60,392 nt of DNA, taken from contig NZ_QLLR01000034.1 of the NCBI RefSeq assembly GCF_003259615.1, forward strand, positions 1 through 60,392, read 5' to 3'. Of the stretch, positions 16,006 through 24,338 are shown one piece after another. The position numbers and the translations under genes are program-made. Under the pieces are notes generated by a model that had not been told where the DNA came from, searched no databases, and worked only from the letters and a program-made list of their open reading frames with translations. Each line of letters starts with the position of its first letter. The stretch's first letter is position 1. Origin of the DNA: Pedobacter cryoconitis. Its GTDB lineage: Bacteria > Bacteroidota > Bacteroidia > Sphingobacteriales > Sphingobacteriaceae.

Positions 16006-16554
16006 CTATTGAAAAAACCTGATCAGGAAAATAATGGCGGGGATTGAGGAATAACCGTGAAGTTGTTTCATGGCCAATGAGATATGTTTTTCTACCGTTC
16101 TGGGTGAGATAGAAAGTTGTTCAGAAATTTCTTTGTAAGAGTAACCCTGAAGCCTGTTTAATACAAAAACCTTTTTGCGTGTGGGCGGCAGAACATTTAA
16201 GACCAGATCCAGTTGCTGCCTGGTTTCAAAACTTTGATCCTGCTCAACAGTTTCTTCGGATGCTTTATGATAATATAGTTTCAGGTTACGTTCCTCGTTT
16301 GCCTGTTTTCTAAAATAATCCAGTAAGGTTGTTTTTGCGATTTTAAACAACTGAAGGTCCATCGGATGTTCTTCAGATAAAGTATGTTTAAAGTTCCATA
16401 GCTTAATAAAAGCCAATTGGGTAAGTTCCTTCGCCTGATCTTCGGAAGCTGTCTTTTTAAAGAAATAAGCGTAGACCTTTTTATGGCATAGTTTAAAAAC
16501 TACCTCAAAAGATATATGGTCGCCCTTTTTTATATTTTGAATATAGTTTAACAT
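16006..16554 (-). CDS. ECF RNA polymerase sigma-70 factor
   Basis: A product of about 182 residues starting MLNYIQNIKKGD. Region 2 is seen as FEVVFKLCHKKVYAYFFKK...AKELTQLAFIKLWN, and region 4 as LPPTRKKVFVLNRLQGYSYKEI with the recognition helix SISPRTVEKHISLAMKQL. I reject a longer frame to 16698 because it would translate through a terminator hairpin (16653-16690) and adds a hydrophobic stretch foreign to the family. It lies upstream of fecR, susC and susD on the same strand and most likely drives them. Confidence 0.92.
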   Translation of the reverse strand: MLNYIQNIKKGDHISFEVVFKLCHKKVYAYFFKKTASEDQAKELTQLAFIKLWNFKHTLSEEHPMDLQLFKIAKTTLLDYFRKQANEERNLKLYYHKASEETVEQDQSFETRQQLDLVLNVLPPTRKKVFVLNRLQGYSYKEISEQLSISPRTVEKHISLAMKQLHGYSSIPAIIFLIRFFQ

Positions 16555-16652
16555 TTTTCCCAAAACTAACTGGTCAATGTTAGCTGTACCTAAATATAGT
16601 ATTAATTCTATCAGAAAAAACAATTTAACATAGCCAGAAAAGCCGGATAAAA

Positions 16653-16690
16653 AAAAAGCACTAAACCTTTCAAAGGGCTTAGTGCTTTTT
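16653..16690 (-). terminator. Terminator after the TlpA-like gene
   Basis: AAAAAGCACTAA and TTAGTGCTTTTT form perfect 12-bp arms, with ACCTTT and AAAGGG in the loop also able to pair. Poly-A on the left becomes a T-run on the minus strand, so it ends transcription from the TlpA-like gene before the sigma-factor gene. Confidence 0.8.
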
Positions 16691-16732
16691 AATGTCAAAA
16701 AAGAGCTGATTAAATAGCTCCGTTCTGATGTT

Positions 16733-17866
16733 CTATTTCAGGAGTTCCGCAAGTTTAGCATGCAGTTCTTCTCCTCTTAAATTAGTGGCAACGATTTTAC
16801 CCGCCGGATCAACTAAGAAGTTTTGAGGAATGCCTCTTACGCCGTAAAGTTCAGCTACTGCGTTATTCCAGAACTTAAGGTCAGAAACCTGCGTCCATAC
16901 TAAACCATCTTTTTTAATTGCCGCTACCCAGGCATCTTTTTTACCCGGCTGATCTAAGGATACGCCAAGGATAGTGAACTTTTTGTCTTTGAACTTATTG
17001 TAAGCAGCAACCACATTAGGGTTCTCTGCTCTGCATGGCCCGCACCAGGAAGCCCAGAAATCAATCAGGACATATTTACCGCGGAAACTTGATAAGGTAA
17101 CTGGTTTACCATTTACGTCATTCTGAGTAAAATCAGGTGCCGGTACACCTACTGAAGTTGAACGTGAGGCATCAATAGCTTTTGCGAGTTCAAGACCTGC
17201 ATCCGAAGTGCGTACTCTTTCAGAAAGCCCTTTAAATGCTGGCTCTATTACAGCCACATCCATAGATTGACCTGCAAGTTCACGTAAGGCTAAAACACTG
17301 AAGTAAGAGTCAGGATTACCTTTAATGAAAGTCGCCTGAAGGTTTTTCATTTCTGCTTCTGCTTGTTCGTATTTATCTCCCAATGCTTTTTTAAATGCTT
17401 CATCTTTTTGTTTCGCTTCAGGCGCTTCACTGTATTCCTTATTGATAGCCATTAATTTAGCTAAGGGTAAAGCGATATGTTTCATATAAACTGCGTTCTC
17501 GTCATTCAATTTTGAACCTGTAACGACACCGCGCGCGATAGAATCTTTAGTAGTCAGGGTAATGTTTGCAGGCTCAAGATAAACCACAGCATTATCTGCT
17601 GATCTTGCCAATTTCCTCAAACTTTCACCTTTATGGGCAACAATAACCCTGGCCATAGTTGGCCCGGCTACTTTTCCTTTAAATACGAATGCACCTTGAT
17701 TAACTACTGCCGAGTCCATTACCACACTTTCTCCGCTTCTATAAGTCAGGTAAGCTTTTGCCGGAGCATTCAGTGTACCAATTTTTCCGTTTAATGTAAA
17801 ATCCCCTTGCTGTGCGAACACAAAAGCAGGAGTAGTCAGTAATAGTGACAGCACTAATCTCTTCAT
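16733..17866 (-). CDS. TlpA-like thiol-disulfide oxidoreductase with DUF4369
   Basis: A 377-residue exported protein: signal peptide to residue 19 (FVFAQ), a DUF4369 beta domain (about 22-120), a helical linker, then a thioredoxin fold from about 240. The redox motif is WCGPC (Cys275, Cys278), with the cis-Pro loop YGVRGIPQNFLV. Such proteins reduce disulfides in the periplasm, for example in cytochrome maturation. It appears to be transcribed alone, between its own terminator and a 112-bp upstream gap. Confidence 0.9.
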   Translation of the reverse strand: MKRLVLSLLLTTPAFVFAQQGDFTLNGKIGTLNAPAKAYLTYRSGESVVMDSAVVNQGAFVFKGKVAGPTMARVIVAHKGESLRKLARSADNAVVYLEPANITLTTKDSIARGVVTGSKLNDENAVYMKHIALPLAKLMAINKEYSEAPEAKQKDEAFKKALGDKYEQAEAEMKNLQATFIKGNPDSYFSVLALRELAGQSMDVAVIEPAFKGLSERVRTSDAGLELAKAIDASRSTSVGVPAPDFTQNDVNGKPVTLSSFRGKYVLIDFWASWCGPCRAENPNVVAAYNKFKDKKFTILGVSLDQPGKKDAWVAAIKKDGLVWTQVSDLKFWNNAVAELYGVRGIPQNFLVDPAGKIVATNLRGEELHAKLAELLK

Positions 17867-17978
17867 TTATTCTATTTTTAATTGTTTTATTTACTGTATA
17901 TCCAAAATTAAGGGTAATATGTTGGCGGACGTTACATGTAACCAAAATATAACGAACTATTTCTGCTTAACGTATGTA

Positions 17979-19340
17979 TTAAACAAAAGCAGAAAATCCT
18001 GTAATGGCACGGCCAACGATTAGCGAATTAATTTCTTTAGTTCCTTCGTAAGAATAGATGGCTTCGGCATCAGCCACAAAACGAGCCACATCATATTCAA
18101 GCAGAATTCCATTACCCCCCATCACTTCTCTTGCCCTGCTCACCACATCGCGGGTGCGCAAAGAACAAAATACTTTAGCCAGTGAGGCATGCTCATCGGT
18201 TAACAGTCCCTGATCTTGTAATTGAGATAAACGGAAACATAAAGTTTGCATCGCTGTCAGATTAGACAACATTTCTACGAGGTGATTCTGGATGAGCTGA
18301 AAAGAAGCAATAGGTTTACCAAACTGTTTACGGGTCCTGGTATAGGCCAATGCACTTTCATAAGCACCACGGGCACAACCTACAGCTTGCCAGGCTACTC
18401 CTGCCCTTGTCATCCTTAATACTTTAGCGGTATCTTTAAAGGAATTGGCATTTTGTAAACGGTCTTCTTCATCTACTTCACAATTGGTCAGCGTAATCAA
18501 ACCGTTCTGGACAATCCTTAAGGCCATCTTATCCTGCATTTTCTCTACCGCAAAACCTTTATTCCCTTTTCTGACCAGAAATCCTTTGACCTGGTTGTCA
18601 TCTACATCCCTTGCCCAGATAATCGTTACGTCCGAAAAAGTAGAATTACCTATCCATTTTTTCTGACCGTTCAGAATCCATTTACTCCCTTGCCTTTTAG
18701 CTGTAGTGGTCAGACCTCCCGCAGCTGCAGAGCCGACTTCGGGTTCCGTTAAGCCAAAAGCACCAATGATCTTCATCTTCTGCATATCAGGCAGCCATTC
18801 CTGCTTTTGAGCTTCTGAGCCTAAAAGATAGATAGAACCCATCGCCAGGCCACTTTGAACGCCAAAAAAGGTAGACATGGAAGTATCTATCCTGGCCATT
18901 TCCATTGCTAACATCCCTTCCATGACATTTGATTTACCGGGGCAGCCATACCCCTGGTAAGTCAGCCCGCAAATATTCAGTTCTGCAATTTTAGGGATCA
19001 GCTCAAACGGAAACTCTGCCTTCAGCCAGTATTCATTGACCAGCGGTTTAACTTCTTTCTCTAAAAATGCACGGACTTTTAATTGTAATGCGCGATCTTC
19101 TTCGTTTAATGCGGTATCTCCCAAATGATAGAAATCTCCGTTAATAGGTGGAAGCTCTTTCTTTTTATGCGGAGTCCCCAGCATTTTCATTAAGCCGGAA
19201 AGCTGGGTTTCATCCAGGCCGGCTACTGAATCCACTATCTTTTTAAGATCTACTTTTTTTGATAACGCATCCAGTTTTTCGAGATCCACACTCTGAAATA
19301 GTGTGTACGCATTTTTTATTTTAGAGAATATACCGGCCAT
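17979..19340 (-). CDS. Acyl-CoA dehydrogenase, glutaryl-CoA dehydrogenase-like
   Basis: A 453-residue flavoprotein. The FAD/substrate motif GAFGLTEPEVGSAAAGG, the helix YTRTRKQFGKPIASFQLIQN and the C-terminal YEGTKEINSLIVGRAITG are clear; Glu432 in YEGT is the expected catalytic base and its setting is that of glutaryl-CoA dehydrogenase. Decarboxylation of glutaryl-CoA is therefore a reasonable guess, but other short-chain substrates are possible. An extra N-terminal helical segment of about 60-70 residues (VDLEKLDALSKKVDLKKIVD) precedes the normal fold. No ETF genes are nearby. Confidence 0.88.
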   Translation of the reverse strand: MAGIFSKIKNAYTLFQSVDLEKLDALSKKVDLKKIVDSVAGLDETQLSGLMKMLGTPHKKKELPPINGDFYHLGDTALNEEDRALQLKVRAFLEKEVKPLVNEYWLKAEFPFELIPKIAELNICGLTYQGYGCPGKSNVMEGMLAMEMARIDTSMSTFFGVQSGLAMGSIYLLGSEAQKQEWLPDMQKMKIIGAFGLTEPEVGSAAAGGLTTTAKRQGSKWILNGQKKWIGNSTFSDVTIIWARDVDDNQVKGFLVRKGNKGFAVEKMQDKMALRIVQNGLITLTNCEVDEEDRLQNANSFKDTAKVLRMTRAGVAWQAVGCARGAYESALAYTRTRKQFGKPIASFQLIQNHLVEMLSNLTAMQTLCFRLSQLQDQGLLTDEHASLAKVFCSLRTRDVVSRAREVMGGNGILLEYDVARFVADAEAIYSYEGTKEINSLIVGRAITGFSAFV

Positions 19341-19459
19341 AGTTAAAGCTGTGTTAGGTTGAGTTTAAAAATTGCTTAAATTCAGGAGGCTAAACAATTT
19401 ACCATGCTGAATTTAAACAACTTATTAACAGAACAACAGCTAACAGCCGATTTTGTTCC

Positions 19460-20194
19460 CTAACGCAGTTCGAAAAGGTTATCTACGCCCAGAAGTTTGT
19501 GTGAAGTAAAGCCTTCAGCATAAGTCGCACCGATAGGTTTTCCCATTTCTCTGGCTCTTGCAATTACACTTTCAAAAAATTCAGGAGAGGAAATGTAAGT
19601 TGCAGGGCCGTCAAGCTCTGGATTTTTATTAAGCTCAGGACTATGGAACTGAGTTTTAAAAGCTTTGATCGAATTGATCTTCGTTTCTATATAGGGTGTA
19701 ATATCTATAATCACATCAGGCTTGATATAGGTATCCTGGATGTACTGAAGAAATAAACGTGGTCGCCATGCTTGTTGAGCCACGCCGTTGTCTATGGTTT
19801 CCACTTTAGGCAAACCAGACAGGAAACAAGAATCGCTTGCTAAAGAGGCGGCTCTTCCATGGTCAGGATGGCGGTCACGTATCGCATTACCTAAAACAAT
19901 CTCAGGCTGATATTTACGGATCATCCGGATCACTTCCAGTTGATGTGCTTCATCATTTTTGAAAAACCCGTCTTTGAACCTTAAGTTTTCCCGGGCATGC
20001 AAACCTAATATTTTTGCGGAATCTGCAGCTTCCTGATCACGGGTTTCCGCTGTTCCGCGGGTTCCTAATTCTCCCCTGGTAAAATCAACTATCCCTACTT
20101 TTTTGCCTTGGGCAATATGTTTTAAAATTGTTCCTGAACAGCCTAGTTCTGCATCATCAGGGTGTACAGCTAATACTAATATATCTAACTTCAT
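19460..20194 (-). CDS. bshB1: Bacillithiol biosynthesis deacetylase BshB1
   Basis: A zinc-dependent PIG-L/LmbE-type deacetylase of 244 residues that removes the acetyl group from GlcNAc-malate in bacillithiol synthesis. The metal-binding motif HPDDAELGCSGT (11-22) and the second motif DRHPDHG (107-113) are both present, with TRGELGTRGT between them as in BshB1. It is last in a minus-strand group with glutathione peroxidase and DUF4294; the thiol peroxidase neighbour fits a redox role. bshA and bshC are not in the window. Confidence 0.92.
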   Translation of the reverse strand: MKLDILVLAVHPDDAELGCSGTILKHIAQGKKVGIVDFTRGELGTRGTAETRDQEAADSAKILGLHARENLRFKDGFFKNDEAHQLEVIRMIRKYQPEIVLGNAIRDRHPDHGRAASLASDSCFLSGLPKVETIDNGVAQQAWRPRLFLQYIQDTYIKPDVIIDITPYIETKINSIKAFKTQFHSPELNKNPELDGPATYISSPEFFESVIARAREMGKPIGATYAEGFTSHKLLGVDNLFELR

Positions 20195-20232
20195 TGTTTT
20201 GTTTTATGATTGATGAGCGTTTGCTCACCGCT

Positions 20233-20730
20233 TTAAAGCAGGCGTTGAATTTTCTTTCTGACCTTGGAAGATAACGGTTTGGTAAACGGGAAAAAGTAAT
20301 CCACTACTTCACCGTTTTTATTGATCAGGTATTTATGAAAATTCCACCTTGGTGTAGATTTAATATGACCATTGAGGTCTTTATTACTCAGAAATTTATA
20401 GATTGGGTTTGCTTGTGAGCCTCTGACCATGATTTTTTCAAATACAGGGAATTTCACGCCGTAGTTGACTTCACAAAATTCATAGATTGCGGTTCCAACT
20501 AAGGGTTCCTGCCCGCCGAAGTCATTGGAAGGGAAACCCAGAACTTCAAATTCTTCGTGATTTAATGAGTCTCTGAGTTCCTGAAGTTCTTTTAATTGAG
20601 GCGCGAATCCACAGGCCGAAGCAATATTTACGATCAGAAGTACTTTACCTTTATAGTCTGCTAATTTTTTATCTTTTCCATCGATTAGTTTTGCATTAAA
20701 CTGGTAAATACTTTGAGGGTTTTCTTCCAT
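20233..20730 (-). CDS. Glutathione peroxidase family protein
   Basis: A 165-residue thiol peroxidase. Cys40 in NIASACGFAPQ is the peroxidatic residue, the glutamine lies in FPSNDFGGQEP, and the tryptophan in RWNFHKYLI completes the catalytic set. Many bacterial members use thioredoxin rather than glutathione as reductant; with a bacillithiol gene next door the in vivo reductant is open. The start is 2 bp after the DUF4294 stop, so they share a transcript. Confidence 0.92.
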   Translation of the reverse strand: MEENPQSIYQFNAKLIDGKDKKLADYKGKVLLIVNIASACGFAPQLKELQELRDSLNHEEFEVLGFPSNDFGGQEPLVGTAIYEFCEVNYGVKFPVFEKIMVRGSQANPIYKFLSNKDLNGHIKSTPRWNFHKYLINKNGEVVDYFFPFTKPLSSKVRKKIQRLL

Positions 20731-20732
20731 GT

Positions 20733-21353
20733 TTATTGATGATAAAACCCTGAAGACTGAATAATAGACTCTATATCTCTTTCTTCTTCAGCGTTATAAG
20801 TGCTTTTTAAATTATGGCCTACTACTCTTGCAACAGACTGGTAAATAAAGGCTTTTACACCTCCTTGTGTTTCTTTAACAATTTCGTAAGTGGTACGCCC
20901 TACTTCTCTGTCAATTAACTTGGTGAGAATCTGTCCCTGTGTAATAGTCAGTTCTTTGATCTCTGTATTAAACATTTTTTTGATTTCTGCATCGCAGGCT
21001 TTTACGAGCTTTTTATGCTCTTTGCGATCCGTGGTTACGGCAAGGTCACGCTCCAGTTGCTCATATCTTCTTTTTGCAAAAAGGGCATAAGGCATAACTT
21101 TTAGTACATTGTAACGGAGCCTGTTATAGGCGGCACGGTCTGCCGGAGTTTTAAAAATTCTGGCACCGTATATAACTACCTCATTCAGAGGTATCCACGG
21201 TATCATTTCACCGTCTTCGTTCGTAGAAGCTACTCTGATGGTATCATTTTTGCCTTTGACAGGAAACTTCACGGGCACAGAACTTTCCTGCGCCTTTAGT
21301 TCACCTACGGCAATAATGACAAATAACAGAATAAATAAACTGCAAAATTTCAT
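20733..21353 (-). CDS. DUF4294-domain protein
   Basis: A 206-residue exported protein of unknown function found in Bacteroidota. The signal peptide (LFILLFVIIAVGELKAQ) is followed by WIPLNEVVIYGARIFKTP and a helical RLRYNVLKVMPYALFAKRRYEQL segment, which I associate with DUF4294. It is the first gene of a minus-strand unit with glutathione peroxidase and bshB1. Its upstream region has a -7-like TAAATTTG at 21380-21387 on the minus strand, divergent from relA/spoT. Confidence 0.8.
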   Translation of the reverse strand: MKFCSLFILLFVIIAVGELKAQESSVPVKFPVKGKNDTIRVASTNEDGEMIPWIPLNEVVIYGARIFKTPADRAAYNRLRYNVLKVMPYALFAKRRYEQLERDLAVTTDRKEHKKLVKACDAEIKKMFNTEIKELTITQGQILTKLIDREVGRTTYEIVKETQGGVKAFIYQSVARVVGHNLKSTYNAEEERDIESIIQSSGFYHQ

Positions 21354-21463
21354 AAATTTATACTCCCACGAAGTTAAAGCAAATTTAATACATTAGGTTT
21401 ATAACTAAATCTAATATATTCTTAAACGATAAACAAGCTATAATTATTACGAAAATAATACAA

Positions 21464-23671
21464 ATGAAGAATACCTTAGTGATTGATTTAGAAGCGGAAA
21501 AGCAAGAAATCCTGAAGAGATACCGTGCCCTCTTGCGTGCCTGTAAGCCAACATTACAAAAAGGAGATAAAAAAGAAATCAGAAAAGCATTCGATATGGC
21601 CCTTGAAAGTCATAAAGATATGCGCAGAAAATCTGGTGAACCTTATATTTATCACCCAATTGCTGTGGCCCAAATCGCTGCTGAGGAAATCGGGCTCGGA
21701 ACTACATCCATCGTCTGTGCGCTATTGCATGACGTGGTTGAAGATACAGAGATTACACTCGAAGATATTGAGAGAGAGTTTGGAAAGAAAACTGCCAAGA
21801 TCATTGATGGCCTGACTAAAATAGCAGGTGTTTTTGATTATAACAGCTCTTTACAAGCCGAAAACTTCAGGAAAATGCTGCTGACCCTGGCGGATGATGT
21901 AAGGGTAATTTTAATAAAACTGGCAGATCGCCTGCATAATATGCGGACGATGGACTTCATGCCAAGGCACAAGCAGCTCAAAATTGCCTCTGAGACAATT
22001 TACCTGTATGCTCCTTTAGCACACAGGCTGGGCCTGTATGCCATAAAATCTGAGCTGGAAGATCTTTCCATGAAATATCTCGAGCCGGATACTTATAAAT
22101 TTATTGCAACCAAACTGAATGAGAAAAAGGCAGAACGCACGCTGTTTGTGAAACATTTCGTTGATCCGATCAATGAAATATTAGCGGAACAGGGTTTTGT
22201 GGCGAGTATTTATGGCCGGCCAAAGTCTATCCATTCGATCTGGAATAAAATGAAAAAGAAGAACATTCCTTTTGAGGAAGTGTATGATCTTTTTGCCATC
22301 CGGATTATTCTGGACAGCTCCCCTGAACATGAGAAAGCTGATTGCTGGAAGGCTTATTCTATCGTGACCGATTTATACCGCCCCAATCCGGACCGTTTAC
22401 GCGACTGGGTATCTTCTCCAAAAGGAAACGGGTATGAATCTTTACATACTACAGTGATGGGGCCAAAAGGCCAGTGGGTTGAGGTACAGATCCGTACGCA
22501 GCGCATGAATGAAATTGCTGAGAAAGGTTTTGCAGCACACTGGAAATATAAAGAGTCGAGCAATGACAACGGGCTTGATCAGTGGATTTTGAAAGTGAGA
22601 GAAATGCTGAACAATCCGGAGGCTAATGCACTGGATTTCCTGGACGATTTCAAGATGAACCTATTTTCGGATGAGATCTTCATCTTTACCCCAAAGGGAG
22701 CATTGATCCAATTACCACTGGGTGCAACTGCGCTGGATTTTGCTTTTGAGATCCATACCGATGTAGGTGCCAAATGTATTGGTGCGAAGGTAAACCATAA
22801 ACTCGTACCGCTTTCTTATAAACTGCAAAATGGTGACCAGGTAGAGATCATAACTTCTGGTAAACAGGTTCCTAAGGAAGACTGGCTGAACATTGTAGTG
22901 ACCGCAAAAGCGAAATCAAAAATCAAGTCTTCCCTTAAAGAAGAGAAAAGAAAGATTGCTGAGGGCGGTAAAGAAACACTGGAACGCAAACTGAAATCTT
23001 TAAAGATTACCTACAATACCGATAACCTGAATAAGCTGAGTTATTTTTTCAAGCTGACTTCTACGCAGGAACTTTTTATTGCTGTGGCTACCGGAAAGAT
23101 CGAATTGAAGGATCTGAAGGAATATGTGGCGAGCGAAAAGGAAATTGAAAACAGGGGTATTGAGCGCAATGACGGACAGCAGATTGAAGCTTTACTGAGT
23201 AAGGTAAAAGGCCCTGAGTCTGATATTTTACTGATTGGTGAAGATCTGCAGAAAATCGATTATACGCTTGCTGCTTGTTGTAATCCTATTCCTGGTGATG
23301 ATGTGTTTGGTTTTGTTACCGTTAGTGAGGGAATTAAAATACACCGGACCAATTGTCCGAATGCTGCACAGCTGATGGCCAATTATGGTTACCGTGTTGT
23401 GAAGGCAAAATGGAACAAACAACAGGAACTGACCTTTTTGACCGGGCTGCATATTATCGGAATTGATGATGTAGGGCTGATTAACAATATTACCAAAGTA
23501 ATTTCTGGTGATTTTAAGGTGAATATGCGTTCTATTACCGTGGACACGGATAATGGTATTTTTGATGGTTCGATTATGATCTTTGTGAATGATAAAGAGC
23601 ATCTGGATAACCTGATTAAAAATCTTTTGGAAGTCAAAGGGGTAACGGGTGTAACACGTTTCGACGCTTAA
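21464..23671 (+). CDS. spoT: Bifunctional (p)ppGpp synthetase/hydrolase
   Basis: A 735-residue long RSH protein. The HD hydrolase (about 45-200) has His64 and the HDVVEDT motif at 89-95, so hydrolase activity is expected. The synthetase domain follows (IYGRPKSIHSIWNKMK, YDLFAIRII, GYESLHTTVMGP), then a TGS domain (EIFIFTPKGALIQLP), a conserved-cysteine segment (AACCNPIPGDDVFGF) and a C-terminal ACT domain (GLHIIGIDDVGLINNITKVI). It controls the stringent-response alarmone. A Fur-family gene and purA follow on the same strand; purA makes an adenylate precursor, so purine metabolism may be a shared theme. Confidence 0.95.
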   Translation: MKNTLVIDLEAEKQEILKRYRALLRACKPTLQKGDKKEIRKAFDMALESHKDMRRKSGEPYIYHPIAVAQIAAEEIGLGTTSIVCALLHDVVEDTEITLEDIEREFGKKTAKIIDGLTKIAGVFDYNSSLQAENFRKMLLTLADDVRVILIKLADRLHNMRTMDFMPRHKQLKIASETIYLYAPLAHRLGLYAIKSELEDLSMKYLEPDTYKFIATKLNEKKAERTLFVKHFVDPINEILAEQGFVASIYGRPKSIHSIWNKMKKKNIPFEEVYDLFAIRIILDSSPEHEKADCWKAYSIVTDLYRPNPDRLRDWVSSPKGNGYESLHTTVMGPKGQWVEVQIRTQRMNEIAEKGFAAHWKYKESSNDNGLDQWILKVREMLNNPEANALDFLDDFKMNLFSDEIFIFTPKGALIQLPLGATALDFAFEIHTDVGAKCIGAKVNHKLVPLSYKLQNGDQVEIITSGKQVPKEDWLNIVVTAKAKSKIKSSLKEEKRKIAEGGKETLERKLKSLKITYNTDNLNKLSYFFKLTSTQELFIAVATGKIELKDLKEYVASEKEIENRGIERNDGQQIEALLSKVKGPESDILLIGEDLQKIDYTLAACCNPIPGDDVFGFVTVSEGIKIHRTNCPNAAQLMANYGYRVVKAKWNKQQELTFLTGLHIIGIDDVGLINNITKVISGDFKVNMRSITVDTDNGIFDGSIMIFVNDKEHLDNLIKNLLEVKGVTGVTRFDA

Positions 23672-23688
23672 AATTGATTATACTATAA

Positions 23689-23765
23689 AAACTGTTTTAA
23701 GTTTATCTGTTTAAATTGCTTATGAGTCAAAATGAAGCAATAAACAGATAAATTTTAAACAGTTT
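23689..23765 (+). repeat. Long imperfect inverted repeat between spoT and the fur-like gene
   Basis: Arms at 23689-23721 (33 nt) and 23735-23765 (31 nt) pair with only a few mismatches and a 2-nt bulge around a 13-nt loop. Both contain TTTATCTGTTTA or its complement and end in AAACTGTTT. No T-run follows the stem on the plus strand. It may end or process the spoT transcript, or act on DNA just upstream of the fur-like gene promoter. Confidence 0.55.
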
Positions 23766-23789
23766 CATCGCGTTCTATATAAAAAATGA

Positions 23790-23797
23790 TACCTTTG
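23790..23797 (+). promoter_or_regulatory. -7 element of the fur-like gene
   Basis: TACCTTTG matches TAnnTTTG, 17 bp before the ATG. No good TTTG is found at the expected distance upstream, so this is a partial match. It predicts a leader of only about a dozen bases. Confidence 0.4.
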
Positions 23798-23814
23798 AGA
23801 GGAGTTTTAAAACT

Positions 23815-24303
23815 ATGTCTACAAACCATAACAGCGAGTTGGTTAGAAAAATATTCGAAGCTTATCTCGAAAATAAAAGTCTGAGAAAAACGCCTGAGCG
23901 TTTTGCCATCTTAGAAGAAATCTATTCCAGGGATGATCATTTCGATGTAGAGACGCTCTACATCCATATGAAAAATCAGAAATACAGAGTGAGCAGGGCT
24001 ACCGTGTACAATACACTGGAGTTGCTTGTTTCCTGTGATCTGGTGACTAAACATCAGTTTGGGAAAAACATGGCCCAGTTCGAAAAATCGTACGGCTACC
24101 ATCAGCATGATCATGTAATTTGTATTGATTGTGGTAAAGTTGTTGAATTCTGTGATCCAAGGATCCACCAGATTCAGAGCATGGTAGGTGACCTGCTGAA
24201 ATTCGAAATCAAACATCACTCTTTAAACTTATATGGCAGCTGCTTTGACTGTTCAGCTAAAGCATCCATTAAACAAAAAGAGGATATTAAACACGCAAGT
24301 TAA
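23815..24303 (+). CDS. Fur-family metal-dependent transcriptional regulator
   Basis: A 162-residue Fur-type repressor. The N-terminal winged helix runs from about 10 to 90 (LRKTPERFAILEEIYS, YRVSRATVYNTLELL), followed by the metal-binding HQHDHVICIDCGKVVEF and a second CxxC (CFDC) near the C-terminus for structural zinc. Whether it senses iron, zinc, manganese or peroxide cannot be read from the sequence. It lies between spoT and purA on the same strand, 35 bp before purA, with its own -7 element. Confidence 0.92.
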   Translation: MSTNHNSELVRKIFEAYLENKSLRKTPERFAILEEIYSRDDHFDVETLYIHMKNQKYRVSRATVYNTLELLVSCDLVTKHQFGKNMAQFEKSYGYHQHDHVICIDCGKVVEFCDPRIHQIQSMVGDLLKFEIKHHSLNLYGSCFDCSAKASIKQKEDIKHAS

Positions 24304-24338
24304 ACAACACAATTATAATCTTTTCTTAAATTAAAATA

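Noticed and set aside
16555..16698. Longer N-terminus for the ECF sigma factor
   Set aside because: It would be translated from a terminator hairpin and adds a hydrophobic stretch absent from ECF sigma factors.
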